This document shows, piece after piece, positions 44,263 to 55,430 of a stretch of DNA of 64,000 nucleotides. The notes under the pieces are model-generated. The model saw only the letters and a program-made list of their open reading frames with translations. It had not been told where the DNA came from and did not search any database. Position 1 is the first letter of the stretch, and each line of letters opens with the position of its first letter. The DNA lies in assembly GCA_907164885.2 (NCBI GenBank), contig OU015496.1:106473322-106537321 (forward strand), read 5' to 3'. Source of the DNA: Dolomedes plantarius (Eukaryota > Arthropoda > Arachnida > Araneae > Dolomedidae). The position numbers were made by a program, and so were the translations under genes.

Positions 44263-45240
44263 TTGTATTGATATTTTACTTTCAAACAAAATATTTAACA
44301 TTAAATACCTGTTCGAGTCTGAGACAGACAATTATTTTAAACTGAAATAAAATACAATTGCTAAGCTGATAGTAAGGAGAGAAAAATTACTGAAATTTCA
44401 CCAAAGCAGACAGCTAATTGTATTTTATCCTTGTATTCATAAGCTAGTGATTAACTGACGCTTCTTTATAAATTTGACGATTTAATAGAGTAGGTTTTCT
44501 AAATTTATGAAGTAAACTGTGAGATATAAACTTATAAACAACTTAAATACACTCAACTTAAATACATAGTTGAACATTTTATATAAAAAGGTTCAACTTC
44601 TTATATAAAATGTTCAGTAAACTTTAATAACAGATATTTGAGCATAAATAAAAGTTTACCATAATGTTTTTATTATAAATACTCTAGTTAGAAATAATCT
44701 TACTGAAAGTACAAGGTAAGAATCATCAGTAAACACCAAATTTGATCAACTATTCAATTTAAAACTTTCTGAACGATCCGATTAACTAAAGTAACTCAAC
44801 CATTTAAAATAAATAACATAAACACATCCATGATTTAAAAAAGTTTAAATACAACCATTCTATAAAGGATTATAAATATACAGATTACTTATTGTGTTCT
44901 AAAAATAGAGAAACAGCAAATACAATTACAGTAGTTAAATTTATTATTTGAGGAAAGCTTTGGCTTTTTTTATAGAAGTTTAACAAAGTATTTTACTTAA
45001 ATTTACCAAGTTACGCTTCATTTTGATATGCATTTTAGAAAACTACTTGATGCTACTAATTAGCCAAGTACATCATTTTGTTTACTAAATAAAAGTATAT
45101 ATTACTAATAAAATAATCTACTTACTCTGGAATTCTTCGTAATATTACAATCACTTGGAACATGGAATGGCCGACATCCATTTTTTTTTACCGTTCATTT
45201 CTTCTCCACACGTGCAAACATTTCACCAAACCAGTTTCTG
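44263..45240. other. AT-rich interior, nothing recognised
   Basis: Neither strand gives a coding or structural signal. Confidence 0.6.
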
Positions 45241-45254
45241 CCGTAGTGAATAAT

Positions 45255-45590
45255 GCATTTTGTAACTGTTGGCCCAACAGCTTTAATTTGCAGTTGGGCC
45301 AACCATATTTTGTAACCGTTGGCCCAACCGCTTCCATTTGCAGTTGGGCCAACCACATTTTGTAACCGTTGGCCCAACCGCATCCATTTACAGTTGGGCC
45401 AACCACATTTTGTAACCGTTGGCCCAACCGCTTCCATTTGCAGTTGGGCCAACCATATTTTGCAACCGTTGGCCCAACCGCTTTCATTTGCAGTTGGCCC
45501 ATCTGAATTTCTGGAATTTCTGCCAACGGTAACCATTCCCCAACGATGCCACGAAAATATACGGTTGGGCCAACGGTGTGTGTTACTTGG
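45255..45590. repeat. Right palindrome array, 50-bp unit, about five copies
   Basis: AACCGTTGGCCCAACCGC-type starts recur at 45264, 45314, 45364, 45414 and 45464, exactly 50 bp apart. Each unit contains an inverted pair GTTGGCCCAAC and GTTGGGCCAAC. The 50-bp unit contrasts with the 23-bp unit on the left. Confidence 0.95.
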
Positions 45591-45911
45591 GTCTTTGTTA
45601 AGAAATGATGTGTAAATATTTTATTTTTTAATGTTTTGAAAACAATACTATGCAATTTTGTTACGAAACAAAGTAAGACTTCTTAGTTAAGGATTTTGTA
45701 TTGTTTATTACCCATATTACTCGGATTATCCGGAATTTCGATTGTCCGAATTGCCTATGGTCCCAGTTAGTTCGGATAAACGAGGTTTTACTGTATCTAA
45801 AAATGTAGAGCAGATAGAGAAAAACTGATTTCATATTTAGATTCAGCGCTCCCAATTATAGCTAAAATCAGTTAAAAAATCCTAGGCAGCAATTTTTTTT
45901 TTGGTAGCCCT

Positions 45912-46213
45912 GTGTAATCCAATAGTATTTTCAGATAGCCTGAACTTTTTCGCACCTTTCAACAGGATTCATTTTAGAAATTTCGATCACTGAAGGAATT
46001 TACGAGTCTTTAAAACACACTATACTAAATATTTCTCCCGAATAATTTAAAATTTAAAATATTTCCATTTTTTTTAAATGAAAAATGCTCCAAGGTGTAA
46101 AATGTCTTTCTCTATTGCGGAGTACAATTAAAAAAAATCTTTAAATCCAAGTCGGCAATCCTTGGACACATTTTCTCCACAGGTTAACGTTGAGGTGAGC
46201 GAATCCAATAGGG
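45912..46213. mobile_element. MITE family A, copy 3, left end lost
   Basis: Matches 9568-9881 from TAATCCAATAG onward through TTTTCAGATAGCCTGAACTT to the right terminus CCAATAGGG. The left terminus is replaced by unrelated sequence. Confidence 0.88.
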
Positions 46214-46396
46214 TTAATAGAGAGCAGTCTTAAGACTTTTTTCTTCTTTTCTTAGTGCGAATACAGGGTGTTTAAAAAGAATCACCCGATTTAAAATGAG
46301 TATATTATAAAAAATATTGAACATAGAAACTTAAAATTAAATTTATATTACGTGGCTAATCATAAAGTTTTTATACAAACCAAATTAAAGGTGCTC

Positions 46397-47276
46397 AATA
46401 CGCCTACCTCTGGATGCACGACATACAGTATGCCCACTAAAGTCCCTTGCCACCCTCTTAACTTCGGAACGGCTGCTGCTATATTCATAAAAGTGGTGTC
46501 TAGGTATAGTAAAGTAGCCATGCGCTACTGAATGAAACCGCCTACCGCGCCAACTGGTAGAAAACTGCGGAGTTAGCATTCCTATCTCGAAAACAGAACG
46601 AAATAGGGAAAAAAGGTGATATGCAAAGTTGTAGAGCATCATCGATTTAGTACTAAAACATACCTTGTGGACATTAATAAGAAGAATACAACTCCTTCCG
46701 TTCAAGTTTCGTGACGTCATAGTGTAAGAAATCACGAAAAAACAAATGGGCGTTTTAACCGTTGTATTCTTCTTATTAATGTCCACAAGGTATCTTTTCG
46801 TACTAAATAGATGATGCTCTACAACTTTGTAAATCAACTTTTTTCCCTATCTCATTCCGTTTTCGAGATAGGAATGCTAACTCCGCAGTTTTCTACCAGG
46901 TGGCGCGGTAGGCGGTTTCATTCAGTAGCGCATGACTACTTTACTATACCTAGACACCACTTTTATGAATATAGCAGCAGCCGTTCCGAAGGTAAGAGGG
47001 TGGCAAGAGACTTTAGTGGGCATACTGTAAGTCTATACGGTAGGCAAATTCGTCCCAAACTTTTGCGATGATGTCTGCATACACTCCTTCCACCGCTGTT
47101 ATGCGTACACAGTCAACCCGTGTCTTCGAATTGTTTATACCATCGCCTAATATTCTGTGAGGTAGGAACCTCAATCTACCAGGGTTTTGTCGACGAAAAT
47201 CTCGCTGAACAGTTGTTACGGCATCACACTTCGCAAAGCGTAGAACACAAAATGATTTCTGTCGTGCAGTCGCCAT
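46397..47276 (-). pseudogene. Mariner-type transposase remnant, internally deleted and split
   Basis: The N-terminus opens MATARQKSFCVLRFAKCDAV followed by TTVQRDF, a helix-turn-helix start, from an ATG near 47276. A second frame gives RRWYKQFEDTG, after which the whole catalytic domain is absent. The reading resumes with the C-terminal VWDEFAYRID (about 47031-47060). The palindromic MITE then interrupts it, and the last residues CRASRGRRIEHL follow at about 46423-46388. The deletion of the DDE core and the frame break mean the element was non-autonomous before the MITE arrived. Confidence 0.8.
46426..47027. mobile_element. Palindromic MITE (foldback) with TA duplication, 602 bp
   Basis: The arms (about 46426-46692 and 46762-47027) are near-perfect inverse copies. 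The ends read CAGTATGCCCACTAAAGTCC and CAGTATGCCCACTAAAGTCT inverted. TA flanks both sides (46424-46425 and 47028-47029). The 69-bp loop contains TGACGTCA (46712-46719). Removing it reconnects RID and CRASRG of the transposase through one Leu codon. Open frames in both arms mirror each other and follow from the palindrome. TA target and size suit a Tc1/mariner-type MITE. Confidence 0.93.
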
Positions 47277-47447
47277 TTTTACAAACACTGAAGTGGTGGG
47301 CGAAAGAAGAGCGTTAGTGCTACTTGTCGGCAACTACTTGAAACTGGAGATTTCACTCTTTCTGCCCATACATTATTCGTTCAAAACGGATTTAAAGATG
47401 AATAATTATGATATTTTTAATCGGATGATTCTTTTTGAAACACCCTG

Positions 47448-48770
47448 TATAATTACTTTTACTAAATATTTAACTTTATCAGAATCTTGTAAAAATTGCA
47501 CGAGGGACCTACTGAATAGCAATATTATTCATGCGTTAAAAATAATACGATCTATCACAAAGAAGGTAAACTTATAGGTGCAAAACCAGGAATGTCAAAA
47601 ACAAGATTTTAACTATGAAACTAGTTAATATAAATAATAAAAAACTAGAGAATATTAGGATGACATAGCTTTAATAAATACTGAAAAAGTGATGAAATTA
47701 TTATAAGCATATGCAAAATTTAATTTTAAAAAATGCACATCATTAAATTATGACAAAAGCTATTAAGAGGTTTTTAAGATACTATCTAGAAAACTCAATT
47801 CATATGTATTAAAACTACTTCATCTTTTAAAGCAAATGATTGATCAAAATCATCAATCTTTAAGCATTCAAACTACTAACCCAGTGATTTTCTCACCCCG
47901 GCACAGTAGGTTGCAAAATTTGAGGCATCTCAAAACTTTGCGGCTTGAGATGCCGCAAAGTTGTGAGATGTAGACCCATAACTATCCTTGCATACGAAAA
48001 GTGTATTCAATACAGTTCAAAATTAACTCAGTACAATATTGAAAGCTGTTAATTTCTGGTTGGACATTTCGGATGTTTGGTATATTGATAATATACATCT
48101 GAATTGTACATATGTTCATAGCTCCCGATCGATATAAACATAGGAAGGATACTGGGGTAGATTTATGTAATGTAGGTATGTTGGTAAATTCATGCAAATT
48201 GGTCAAAACAGTTTTCACTGAACATGTATCGGTAGGCATGTCTTGGAATATTTTCTAATAGTATTGATTATAATCTAATGGCTTGCTTTTCCAAATACGA
48301 ATTAAACAATTTTAAACGCAGAAATCTAACATTTGCTTATGAGAATAAATCGTTATTAGTTTCTGAAATTAAGGATAGTAAGACATAAAGACCACTTGAA
48401 GAAAAGTGACTTTTTAGCACTTCACCCTAAAATGAAATAAAAATCTACAAGTCGTGAAAGACCCACATATCAGTTAAATATTCTATTTATATATAGATTT
48501 TATTAATTTATTTTCATATTTACATTGCGCTATTGAATATACAGATGTAATAAAAAATTAAAATTATTCTTCATTTTAGCATTTAATTGAAAATACTCTA
48601 CAATTAACTCTTAACATGGTTTATGAATTTTTTATAATTATAAGTGACAATGATTTACTCGTGTACATTTTCAATGTGTATTAAAAAGGAGAGCAAGAAT
48701 TACATAATGGGACTGTTAGAAAGGGGTTTGAAAACGAGGCACTTAGCTTGGAGCCTTTAGACAATTTTGC
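47448..48770. other. Unannotated AT-rich stretch
   Basis: No gene recognised. A hairpin at 47926-47970 is listed separately. Confidence 0.5.
47926..47970. repeat. Hairpin with 19-bp stem
   Basis: CATCTCAAAACTTTGCGGC pairs with GCCGCAAAGTTGTGAGATG across 7 bases, one mismatch. It could be a MITE relic. Confidence 0.75.
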
Positions 48771-49090
48771 TCGTTGTTGTTGTTGTCGTTGTGGCGTATG
48801 TCCCTTGACCGAACAGTATATCAGATCAAGTCCATAAAGGCTATTGAGCTGAATGGTATGTGGCTTCGGTTTTGAATAGCACCACAACGGTCAGACTCCG
48901 ACTTGGCTGAATGACCGGTCCCGTAATTTTGAACCGAATAAAGTGACGACACCGGTACACTTGACCCCGCATCTCCAGAGGTAAATATTGAGAACTTGGA
49001 GGACATTGCAGCCACGACAGATATTTCGTGCACCAGCCGCCATTAGTGTACACGGCGGTTGGTTTGTCACAGACCGGCATCAAACCAGAG
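48771..49090 (-). mobile_element. Copy 3 of the dispersed retroposon, with (CAA)n tail
   Basis: On the minus strand the body (GTGTACACTAATGGCGGCTG..., TTACCTCTGGAGATGCGGGG, GTACCGGTGTCGTCAC) ends in CAACGACAACAACAACAACG. An ACA/CAA tail at the 3' end is typical of a LINE or SINE. The open frame MMPVCDKPTAVYTNGGWCTK shares VYTNGGWCT with the 29-kb copy, so it might derive from a coding 3' end. Confidence 0.75.
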
Positions 49091-49302
49091 ACGTTTAGAT
49101 CACTGGCTCGCTTCCTTTGCCAACAAAGCCACCACGCGAATGCAATTTTGTTTAATTGTGCTGAAGCGAAAAAGGGTCTGCTTCGATCTTGTGCCTGAAT
49201 AATTTTTTTGCGTGTATTAAACTGATGATTTCATTACAAAAGATAAATTACTCTGCATAGACCCCGTCTCATACACAGCTATCTCATAAGGAACTTTTGT
49301 TC
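49091..49302. other. Short unannotated stretch
   Basis: No motif or structure supported. Confidence 0.5.
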
Positions 49303-49310
49303 GTATAGAG

Positions 49311-50040
49311 CAGTGGTACCAAACCTTTTGTGGATCAGAAACCACTTGGCTAAAAAAAAAAAAGTCGTCGTTGACCATCTCCCAACAAATCTTTGTAGAG
49401 GCAAAAATAGGTTTCATTTTCTGAATAAAGAAACTGTTTGAGATAAAGAAATTTAATCAAAAGTTACAAAAAAAAATAATAACAATATTAAATGTAACAT
49501 GAAAGAAAATTTAATAGCAAACATAAAAGTCTACGAAAACTTAAAAATGAACGATATTTTTCAGCGTGCATTCACTTTACTAGCTGTAAAAATTCCTGTG
49601 ATGCTGAGAAATGGCTATGCCGCTGCTAGTCCGCGTCACAGGAAATATATTAGAAATTTTTAAGCAGAACAAGAATTTTTTTCGTACTCAAAACGTCAGG
49701 AAGAGGAAGAAATACAGGAATTTTGTAAATTTGATCAAAATATTGGAAATAAAATTTTTTTTTTTGCTACCAGATTTAAAAAATTATTTCAATTCGCGAT
49801 CGTTTTGAAACAATGAAACCATTTTTTTTTTTATCACTCCTTATCTCGCGGACCATTCTTTGGGTTCTCCCGGACCAAGGTTTATGGCGTATTCACATAG
49901 AATCCGTCAGAGTCAGCGTTAAAGATTTCGTTGGCGCTGATTGGTTAAATGGGTCAATGATTGATGTTTGATTGGTTAAAAATATTAACGCTGACGCTGA
50001 CGGATTCTACGTGAACCACTTGTGTTCTTAGGAACCACTC
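49311..50040. mobile_element. Non-autonomous hAT element, 730 bp, perfect 8-bp duplication
   Basis: GTATAGAG flanks both sides (49303-49310 and 50041-50048). The ends read CAGTGGTACCAAACC and, inverted, GAGTGGTTCCTAAG. No transposase. A PIF-like MITE sits near its right end. Confidence 0.93.
49885..50022. mobile_element. PIF-like MITE family B, copy 2, nested in the hAT element
   Basis: Inverted ends around TTCACATAGAATCCGTCAG and its inverse CTGACGGATTCTACGTGAA match the family copy at 10652-10782. TTA precedes it; the right-hand duplication has decayed. Both copies contain GATTGGTTAAA-like inner motifs. Confidence 0.85.
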
Positions 50041-50065
50041 GTATAGAGTGTGGATGACTGATAGG

Positions 50066-51299
50066 TAGGGATACGTAATTTCCATGTTTTTATTAACTCG
50101 CTTTCTTGTTTGTGTGTTTGTCTAGTACAAATCTTGCAATCGATTTTTAACTAACTTCCCGACTAGTTAGGCATTTGAAAATTTTAGAATAGCTCAGAAT
50201 ACGATAACAATGCATTTTTTTTAATACTTTTAGCCATCTTTAAGCAGAATTGAATTACTTTCGGTTATTTTCAGTTAATTTTGTTTTGTAGACTGGCACA
50301 GCCATCTATCCGCCGGAATGGGAACGAAAAGTTAAACGCAAGTTAACTTCCAATTAACTTCATTTTCTTTCAAGTTGATGGGATAATTCATCAAAAATTT
50401 TTTGAAAGTATTTATTAATACATAGAATTGCAAAGTTTATATGATTCAACAGAAAATTTAAAAACATGATATATAAAAAGTTCTTCTTATCCTGTAATTA
50501 TATTGGTATTTACGAAATAGATGCGAATAAATGCGAAATTTGCCGATATGAGCGAATAAATGCGAAAATTATTTCTTTACTACTTTTCGGCGAATACTCA
50601 GTTATAAACGGCTTTTCAAGCGAAATTAGGTAATAATAGTAATAGTTTATTAACGTAATTGCTTAACTAAGACCTTCCGAGGTCTATAACTGACAAATAT
50701 ACTTGCGGACAAATCTACTTAACAAATCTACTTGACAAATCTAATTCGGAGCAAATCCGAAGGATTTGTTCCGAATTTCACCCGGACAGTAACGGTGTCA
50801 AACCTAAAAATCTAACTGTAAAAATCAGCCATCAAGTTTTGTGGAGCAATTTAGTAGAATTAAGAACGTCTCTTGAGCGCCAAAATCAAGGGTTCAGCTA
50901 CTTAAGTAGTGAAAGAAGAGACTACTGTTGATGTGATACAGATTTGAATTGCAACGAAATCCTGCTACCTAACTTTGCAAAGGCAGCTATAGCTATAGAA
51001 AGCTTCTCGTTAGCAGTCTCGTTAGTAGTCCCGTTAGCAGAGTAGATGCTGAGATATTTTAGTATATACAACATACTTGTAGTAATTAATGACAGAAGGC
51101 AAAGTGAATGTGAAGATAACTACAATGTTAGCTTTCAACTAAGAATTTTGATACTTACCTATACAGTAGTAAAATTGTAACTTTTTTTTAATAAATGCGA
51201 AATTTTTGAATTTTTTTTTGCGAATAAATGTGAAATTTTATGTATTGTACTTTTCTTACGAAATTTCGATATTTTTTATGCGAAATTTACGTATCCCTA
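50066..51299. mobile_element. Non-autonomous hAT-type element, 1234 bp
   Basis: The ends read TAGGGATACGTAATTTCC and, inverted, TAGGGATACGTAAATTTCGC. Eight-bp flanks CTGATAGG (50058-50065) and CCGATAGG (51300-51307) match at seven of eight. GCGAATAAATG[CT]GAAA-type motifs recur near both ends (50524, 50555, 51188, 51220). No coding capacity seen. It starts only 25 bp after the previous hAT element. Confidence 0.9.
50742..50777. repeat. Short inverted repeat
   Basis: AATTCGGAGCAAATCC faces GGATTTGTTCCGAATT across three bases with one mismatch, inside the hAT-type element. Confidence 0.7.
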
Positions 51300-51307
51300 C
51301 CGATAGG

Positions 51308-52545
51308 CTTACAGCGATCAGCAATTCGCGGCAACAGGTTTTTTTGGCCTATCGTATCGACAGTAAGAGTTTGCTTGTCGATTTAAATTGTTTGATTTTT
51401 CTTCAGACTAGACATTTTAGGGAGTTTGTTTTCGACAGTTCGCATCAACGCCAATACGGAGTTAGTAAGAGCTCTCTCTGTCATTTATGTAGTTAAAACT
51501 TTGTGTCTAGAGAAAGTTGTTTGACGTAAAATTTTTATATAAAGTTGGCAATATTACTGAACACTTGCAATTGTTTCGGAACCAAATTCCGGTCTGAAAA
51601 ATGGTTAAGTAATCCAAACGTTGCATTTGGAAATTGAAAATTTTAAATGAAAATCCCACTCGTTTCTTCAAAAAAAAATTCAAAATGAAAAAAATAATCA
51701 TTGTCTCGGAAAATAATGTAGTGGTTACCGATTTTCCTATAAAATTATATTGAAAGATTGAATTTTAAATTTAAACTCTTATTTCGGAAATATAAACTTT
51801 TAGTCGATATCAGATGTCATATAAAGTACGAGAGTTGATAAAATCAGTTGACTATTTTGCCATTTCTGATATGGAGGAATAGATTGGAATTCGACAAACT
51901 ATTCCATAACATAAGATGAAATTGTAGTAACTAAACTTCTATCAAGTTCTCAAAAACCACTCTTCAAGTAAGAAAAACTTGTCTTTGCTTTAAAAATTTC
52001 TATCTCTAAATGTTTAATATTTACTGCATGTGTTTTATTTCCTTTTATGCTAGGAATGAAAATTTAATACGTTTCAGAGTATTTTTCTCTCCGACTTCTA
52101 CGTGAATTATTTTACTTTTTGCGACCATTTATATTAAAATATTAAACAAGCGAATAAAGTATTTTTAAACCTTCTAAATAAAGTGTGCATAATTTCTCAG
52201 TAAAAGAATGAAATAATATTTTGACGTTTCCTTATGAGTCTAAAATGTAATGAAAAGTGACTTTTTAAATCTCTCCAACAGAAAATGTAATATGCTTTAT
52301 TTTGTTAGATGAGATGCCTTGTTTCGCGATAAAATTTTCTTACAAAGCCGGATTTCGGCCCAGAAATTACGACAGACAATCAAAGAAATTTAAGTTACTT
52401 AAAAAAAATTAAATGCATTTGAAAATGAATGTCCCTGAAGTAAAGACAGGAAAAATCTTTTAAATTTAATAAGAATGATATTTGAGTGTTTGTTCTAAAC
52501 TTAACTTCTTTAAGCCTCATTAAAGTTAATCCTGTTCATCTTTTA
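51308..52545. other. Unannotated AT-rich stretch
   Basis: No gene or element recognised. The open frame at 51206-51496 starts in the hAT end and has no domain. Confidence 0.5.
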
Positions 52546-52553
52546 ATGTACTT

Positions 52554-53816
52554 CAGGGGTTCCCAACCTTTTTCCTACATCGACCTTTTTTAAAAGAATG
52601 ATTTTTTTCATCGACCCCCTCACAATTTTCTCTATAATATACAACATACAACATAATTATAATACTAACTGTACGATCATTAAGAATATTTAAGAATAGA
52701 GAAAAATAGATAACTGACATAAAGAATAGAGAAAAGATCAATACACAAAACATTTTCAATTAGTTAAATAAGATTTATTTTGTTAATGGAATTTATAATA
52801 ATACAACTGCGATGCAATTGGAATTAATTTTCAATAATAAGCTAGAATTTACTTACCAAAAATGGTGTGGTTGAATAGATAAGGAAATACATTAGTTTTT
52901 TTGCCATAAATACGTTTTAAATAAAATGCCATAGTGTGATTTTACAAATAAACCTGGATGTTCCGATTTTTAAAAAATAATTGGAATTTCTCAAAAAAAA
53001 TGAATGAATAGAATAACAGAATAAATAGCAAAAAGCGTTTTCAAGGAAATTCCACCATAATCATAGAACAACTAACCAAAAAAACCAAACAGAAGAAAAT
53101 TACCCAAAATGCATCTGTCTTTACAGTGAATATATTAAATAAGAAAATTCCATGAAGTTTAAAGCAACAGATGTTTAAACAAATTATTACAAAAATTCTT
53201 AAAATTCAAGAAATTAATTTACCAATTTAAACATTAATCTTTAAGCTATTAATTATAATGCATAATAAATATAATTTTTAAAAACATAAACAAAACAATT
53301 TTACAGGTGCTGCCATCTTTTGATAGAAAAGTGAAGCAATGTTGAACACTAATAATTCCACATAAAACACTTAAAGATAACAATTTGACTAAGAATATGA
53401 ACAAAATATTAGAAAAAGTGGTTCATTAGGTTTATGTTTTATTATTTTTGTACTATTTTCGTTTTTAATTTCACAAATATAAACAAGATTCCAGAAATAC
53501 AGATTGTAATTGCACAAAAGCTTGATTTCAATTAATGTGGTGGTTGTGCATGCATTGATACAATTTTCTTAATGTTTGACCTGAAATTTTTTATCATTGA
53601 ATAGTCACAATAACTAACATAACGAATATAAATATATATTTATACATATTAAAACGGATATTATTATCTAATAATTACATGCCTAAAAAATTAAAATAAA
53701 TTTTAAAACAGAAAAATTTATCATAGACCCCCAATAGACCCCTGGAATTCTATAGACCCTTTTTAAGCTTATTTCGACCCCCAAGGAGTCCACTTGGACT
53801 CTGTGGAGAATCCCTG
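52554..53816. mobile_element. Non-autonomous hAT element, 1263 bp
   Basis: The ends read CAGGGGTTCCCAACCTTTTT and, inverted, CAGGGATTCTCCACAGAGTC. Flanks ATGTACTT (52546-52553) and ATGTAGTG (53817-53824) match at six of eight. The interior is very AT-rich and non-coding. CATCGACC- and ATAGACCC-type motifs near the ends are typical subterminal repeats. Confidence 0.88.
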
Positions 53817-53998
53817 ATGTAGTGCAACAGCTGTCCGCTGGAACCTGCTTCGAACCGATTCTCTGAAGCTTGAGGTCGGTTTATACCCCTTGCATTATCT
53901 TGGCGATGTGTTGAATTCCTTTTTCGGATCTAATTTCTTACATCACTCCTTCATTCTCTTCAGGGATAACGATACAGGATGTGTACCTAATATTTTTG

Positions 53999-54541
53999 TC
54001 AATTAATTTATTATCACACTATATTCGACGACTCTGGTCTTTTCCTTCTCCATGGATATTTGCAATATGCTTCTAAACCGTTCTTTGAAATAATAGGGAG
54101 CAATTGTAACCATTGTCTGCCAGAAATGAGGTTCGATCCCGGGCCTCCAAATCTCGACTCCAGTATACTACTACTAAACTATACCTGAGATTTATAACAA
54201 ACTTTTTTTCCAAAATTTTTATCACAGTTTTTTGCCATTATTAGGACCTAGTGCAGTTATTATCATCAGTGTGATAATTTATTATCACACAATATTCGAT
54301 GATGCTGGTCTTTTCCTTCTCTTTGGATATTTGCTATATGCTTCTCAATCGTTCTTTGAAATAATAGAGAGCAATTGTAACCATTGTCTGCCGGAAATGA
54401 GGTTCCACCCCAGGCTTCCAAACCTCGACTCGGTTATTCTACTACTAAACTATATCTGAGATTTCTGAGAAACTTTTGTTTTTCGAAAACCTTTATCAGA
54501 GTTTTCAGCCATTATTAGGTACTAGTGCAATTATTATCATC
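53999..54541 (-). repeat. Two tandem 272-bp units, each with a tRNA-like promoter
   Basis: Unit 1 is about 53999-54268 and unit 2 about 54269-54541. On the minus strand unit 1 carries an A-box-like TAGTTTAGTAG and a B-box-like GGATCGAACCT about 40 bp apart, followed by a shared body (CAGACAATGGTTACAATTGC) and a GTGATAATAAATT end. Unit 2 keeps the A box, but its B box is degraded (GGGGTGGAACCTC). This looks like a tRNA-derived SINE duplicated in tandem with its flank. Confidence 0.75.
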
Positions 54542-54866
54542 TAATTACATTTCATCACATTTATTAAATATAATACTCCTGTTCCTAAATATTGTTACTC
54601 GAGATTTGTATAAAATATTTAAGAACATCCTTAAAATAAACTAATCAGAGTAGAAAATTGCTTTAGTTAAAACGAACTCAGAATTTCTGACTTCTCAGTT
54701 TATTATCGTTATTATACACCAAGGATTTAATTTTATTTGAAGCTAAAGTGCTTTAGAACAGGAAATCCATTCTAATTTCCTGAGTTAATTCTAAACTCTT
54801 TGCATTACAAATAAACTTCTCCACCACTTTAGAGAACAAACAATGCTTATTCTACAGCGAAGGAAA

Positions 54867-55065
54867 TTATGTCACATAATTAGTCTAAATACATTATTAC
54901 ACATCAAAAGTCAATTTGGGATACCTTCTGATAACAAATTAAAATATGCCGTCTTTCAATGGATAATTTTGAAACAGGTATATAAATGAAAAGCTAATGG
55001 CTGTACAAAAGAAAAAAAATTCGAAGAAAGAAATGTTTTGTATATTTAGATGCTAAATACTAGCA
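54867..55065 (+). repeat. Inverted-repeat arm 1 (partner 57266-58425)
   Basis: ATTATGTCACATAATTAGTC, ACATCAAAAGTCAATTTGGG, AAACAGGTATATAAATGAAA and ATTTAGATGCTAAATACT recur inverted around 57270-57291 and 58253-58425. This copy is uninterrupted, whereas the other carries a mariner. Confidence 0.88.
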
Positions 55066-55430
55066 GATTTAATACACACAAATGTTAGTCAGTTTAGAGT
55101 CAAATTAAAAGTTTTCATCTTAATCTAAGTTAATTTTAAACGGGCATTCCTTGAGAAAGTTTGGAAAATTTTCTCAGTGTGATCACAAATTCTCCACATT
55201 AATATTTAGCAACTGAGACATTCCGAACCTAAGAAGATTAATTTGACTATCCTTAGTTGACACTAAACAAGATGCTATTTCCTAAGCTTGATTAAATGGA
55301 ACAACAATTAACTGTTAAGTGATCATAGTGTAAAAAGCTGCTAATATTTTGTAAGATTATAAATATGAAACTCCAATCTTTGAAAACTATATTCATATGA
55401 AATATTTATATTCAAAAATTAGACTCTCAG
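55066..55430. other. Unannotated stretch
   Basis: No gene, terminal repeat or structure could be supported. Confidence 0.5.

Larger units (their letters stand above)
46264..47447 (-). mobile_element. Mariner-type element hit by a palindromic MITE
   Basis: The ends read CAGGGTGTTTAAAAAGAATC and, inverted, CAGGGTGTTTCAAAAAGAAT, with TA on both sides (46262-46263 and 47448-47449). The transposase remnant runs on the minus strand. Most of its length is the inserted foldback at 46426-47027. Confidence 0.9.

Noticed and set aside
45162..45655. Open frames with repeated Trp-Ala-Asn and Gly-Pro-Thr patterns
   Set aside because: They arise from the 50-bp palindrome array, are open on both strands at once, and change with the unit.
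46385..47071. Two open frames sharing a 70-residue similar peptide
   Set aside because: They are the two arms of one palindrome read outward. The similarity is due to inverted repetition, and the C-terminal match RGRRIEHL belongs to the interrupted transposase.
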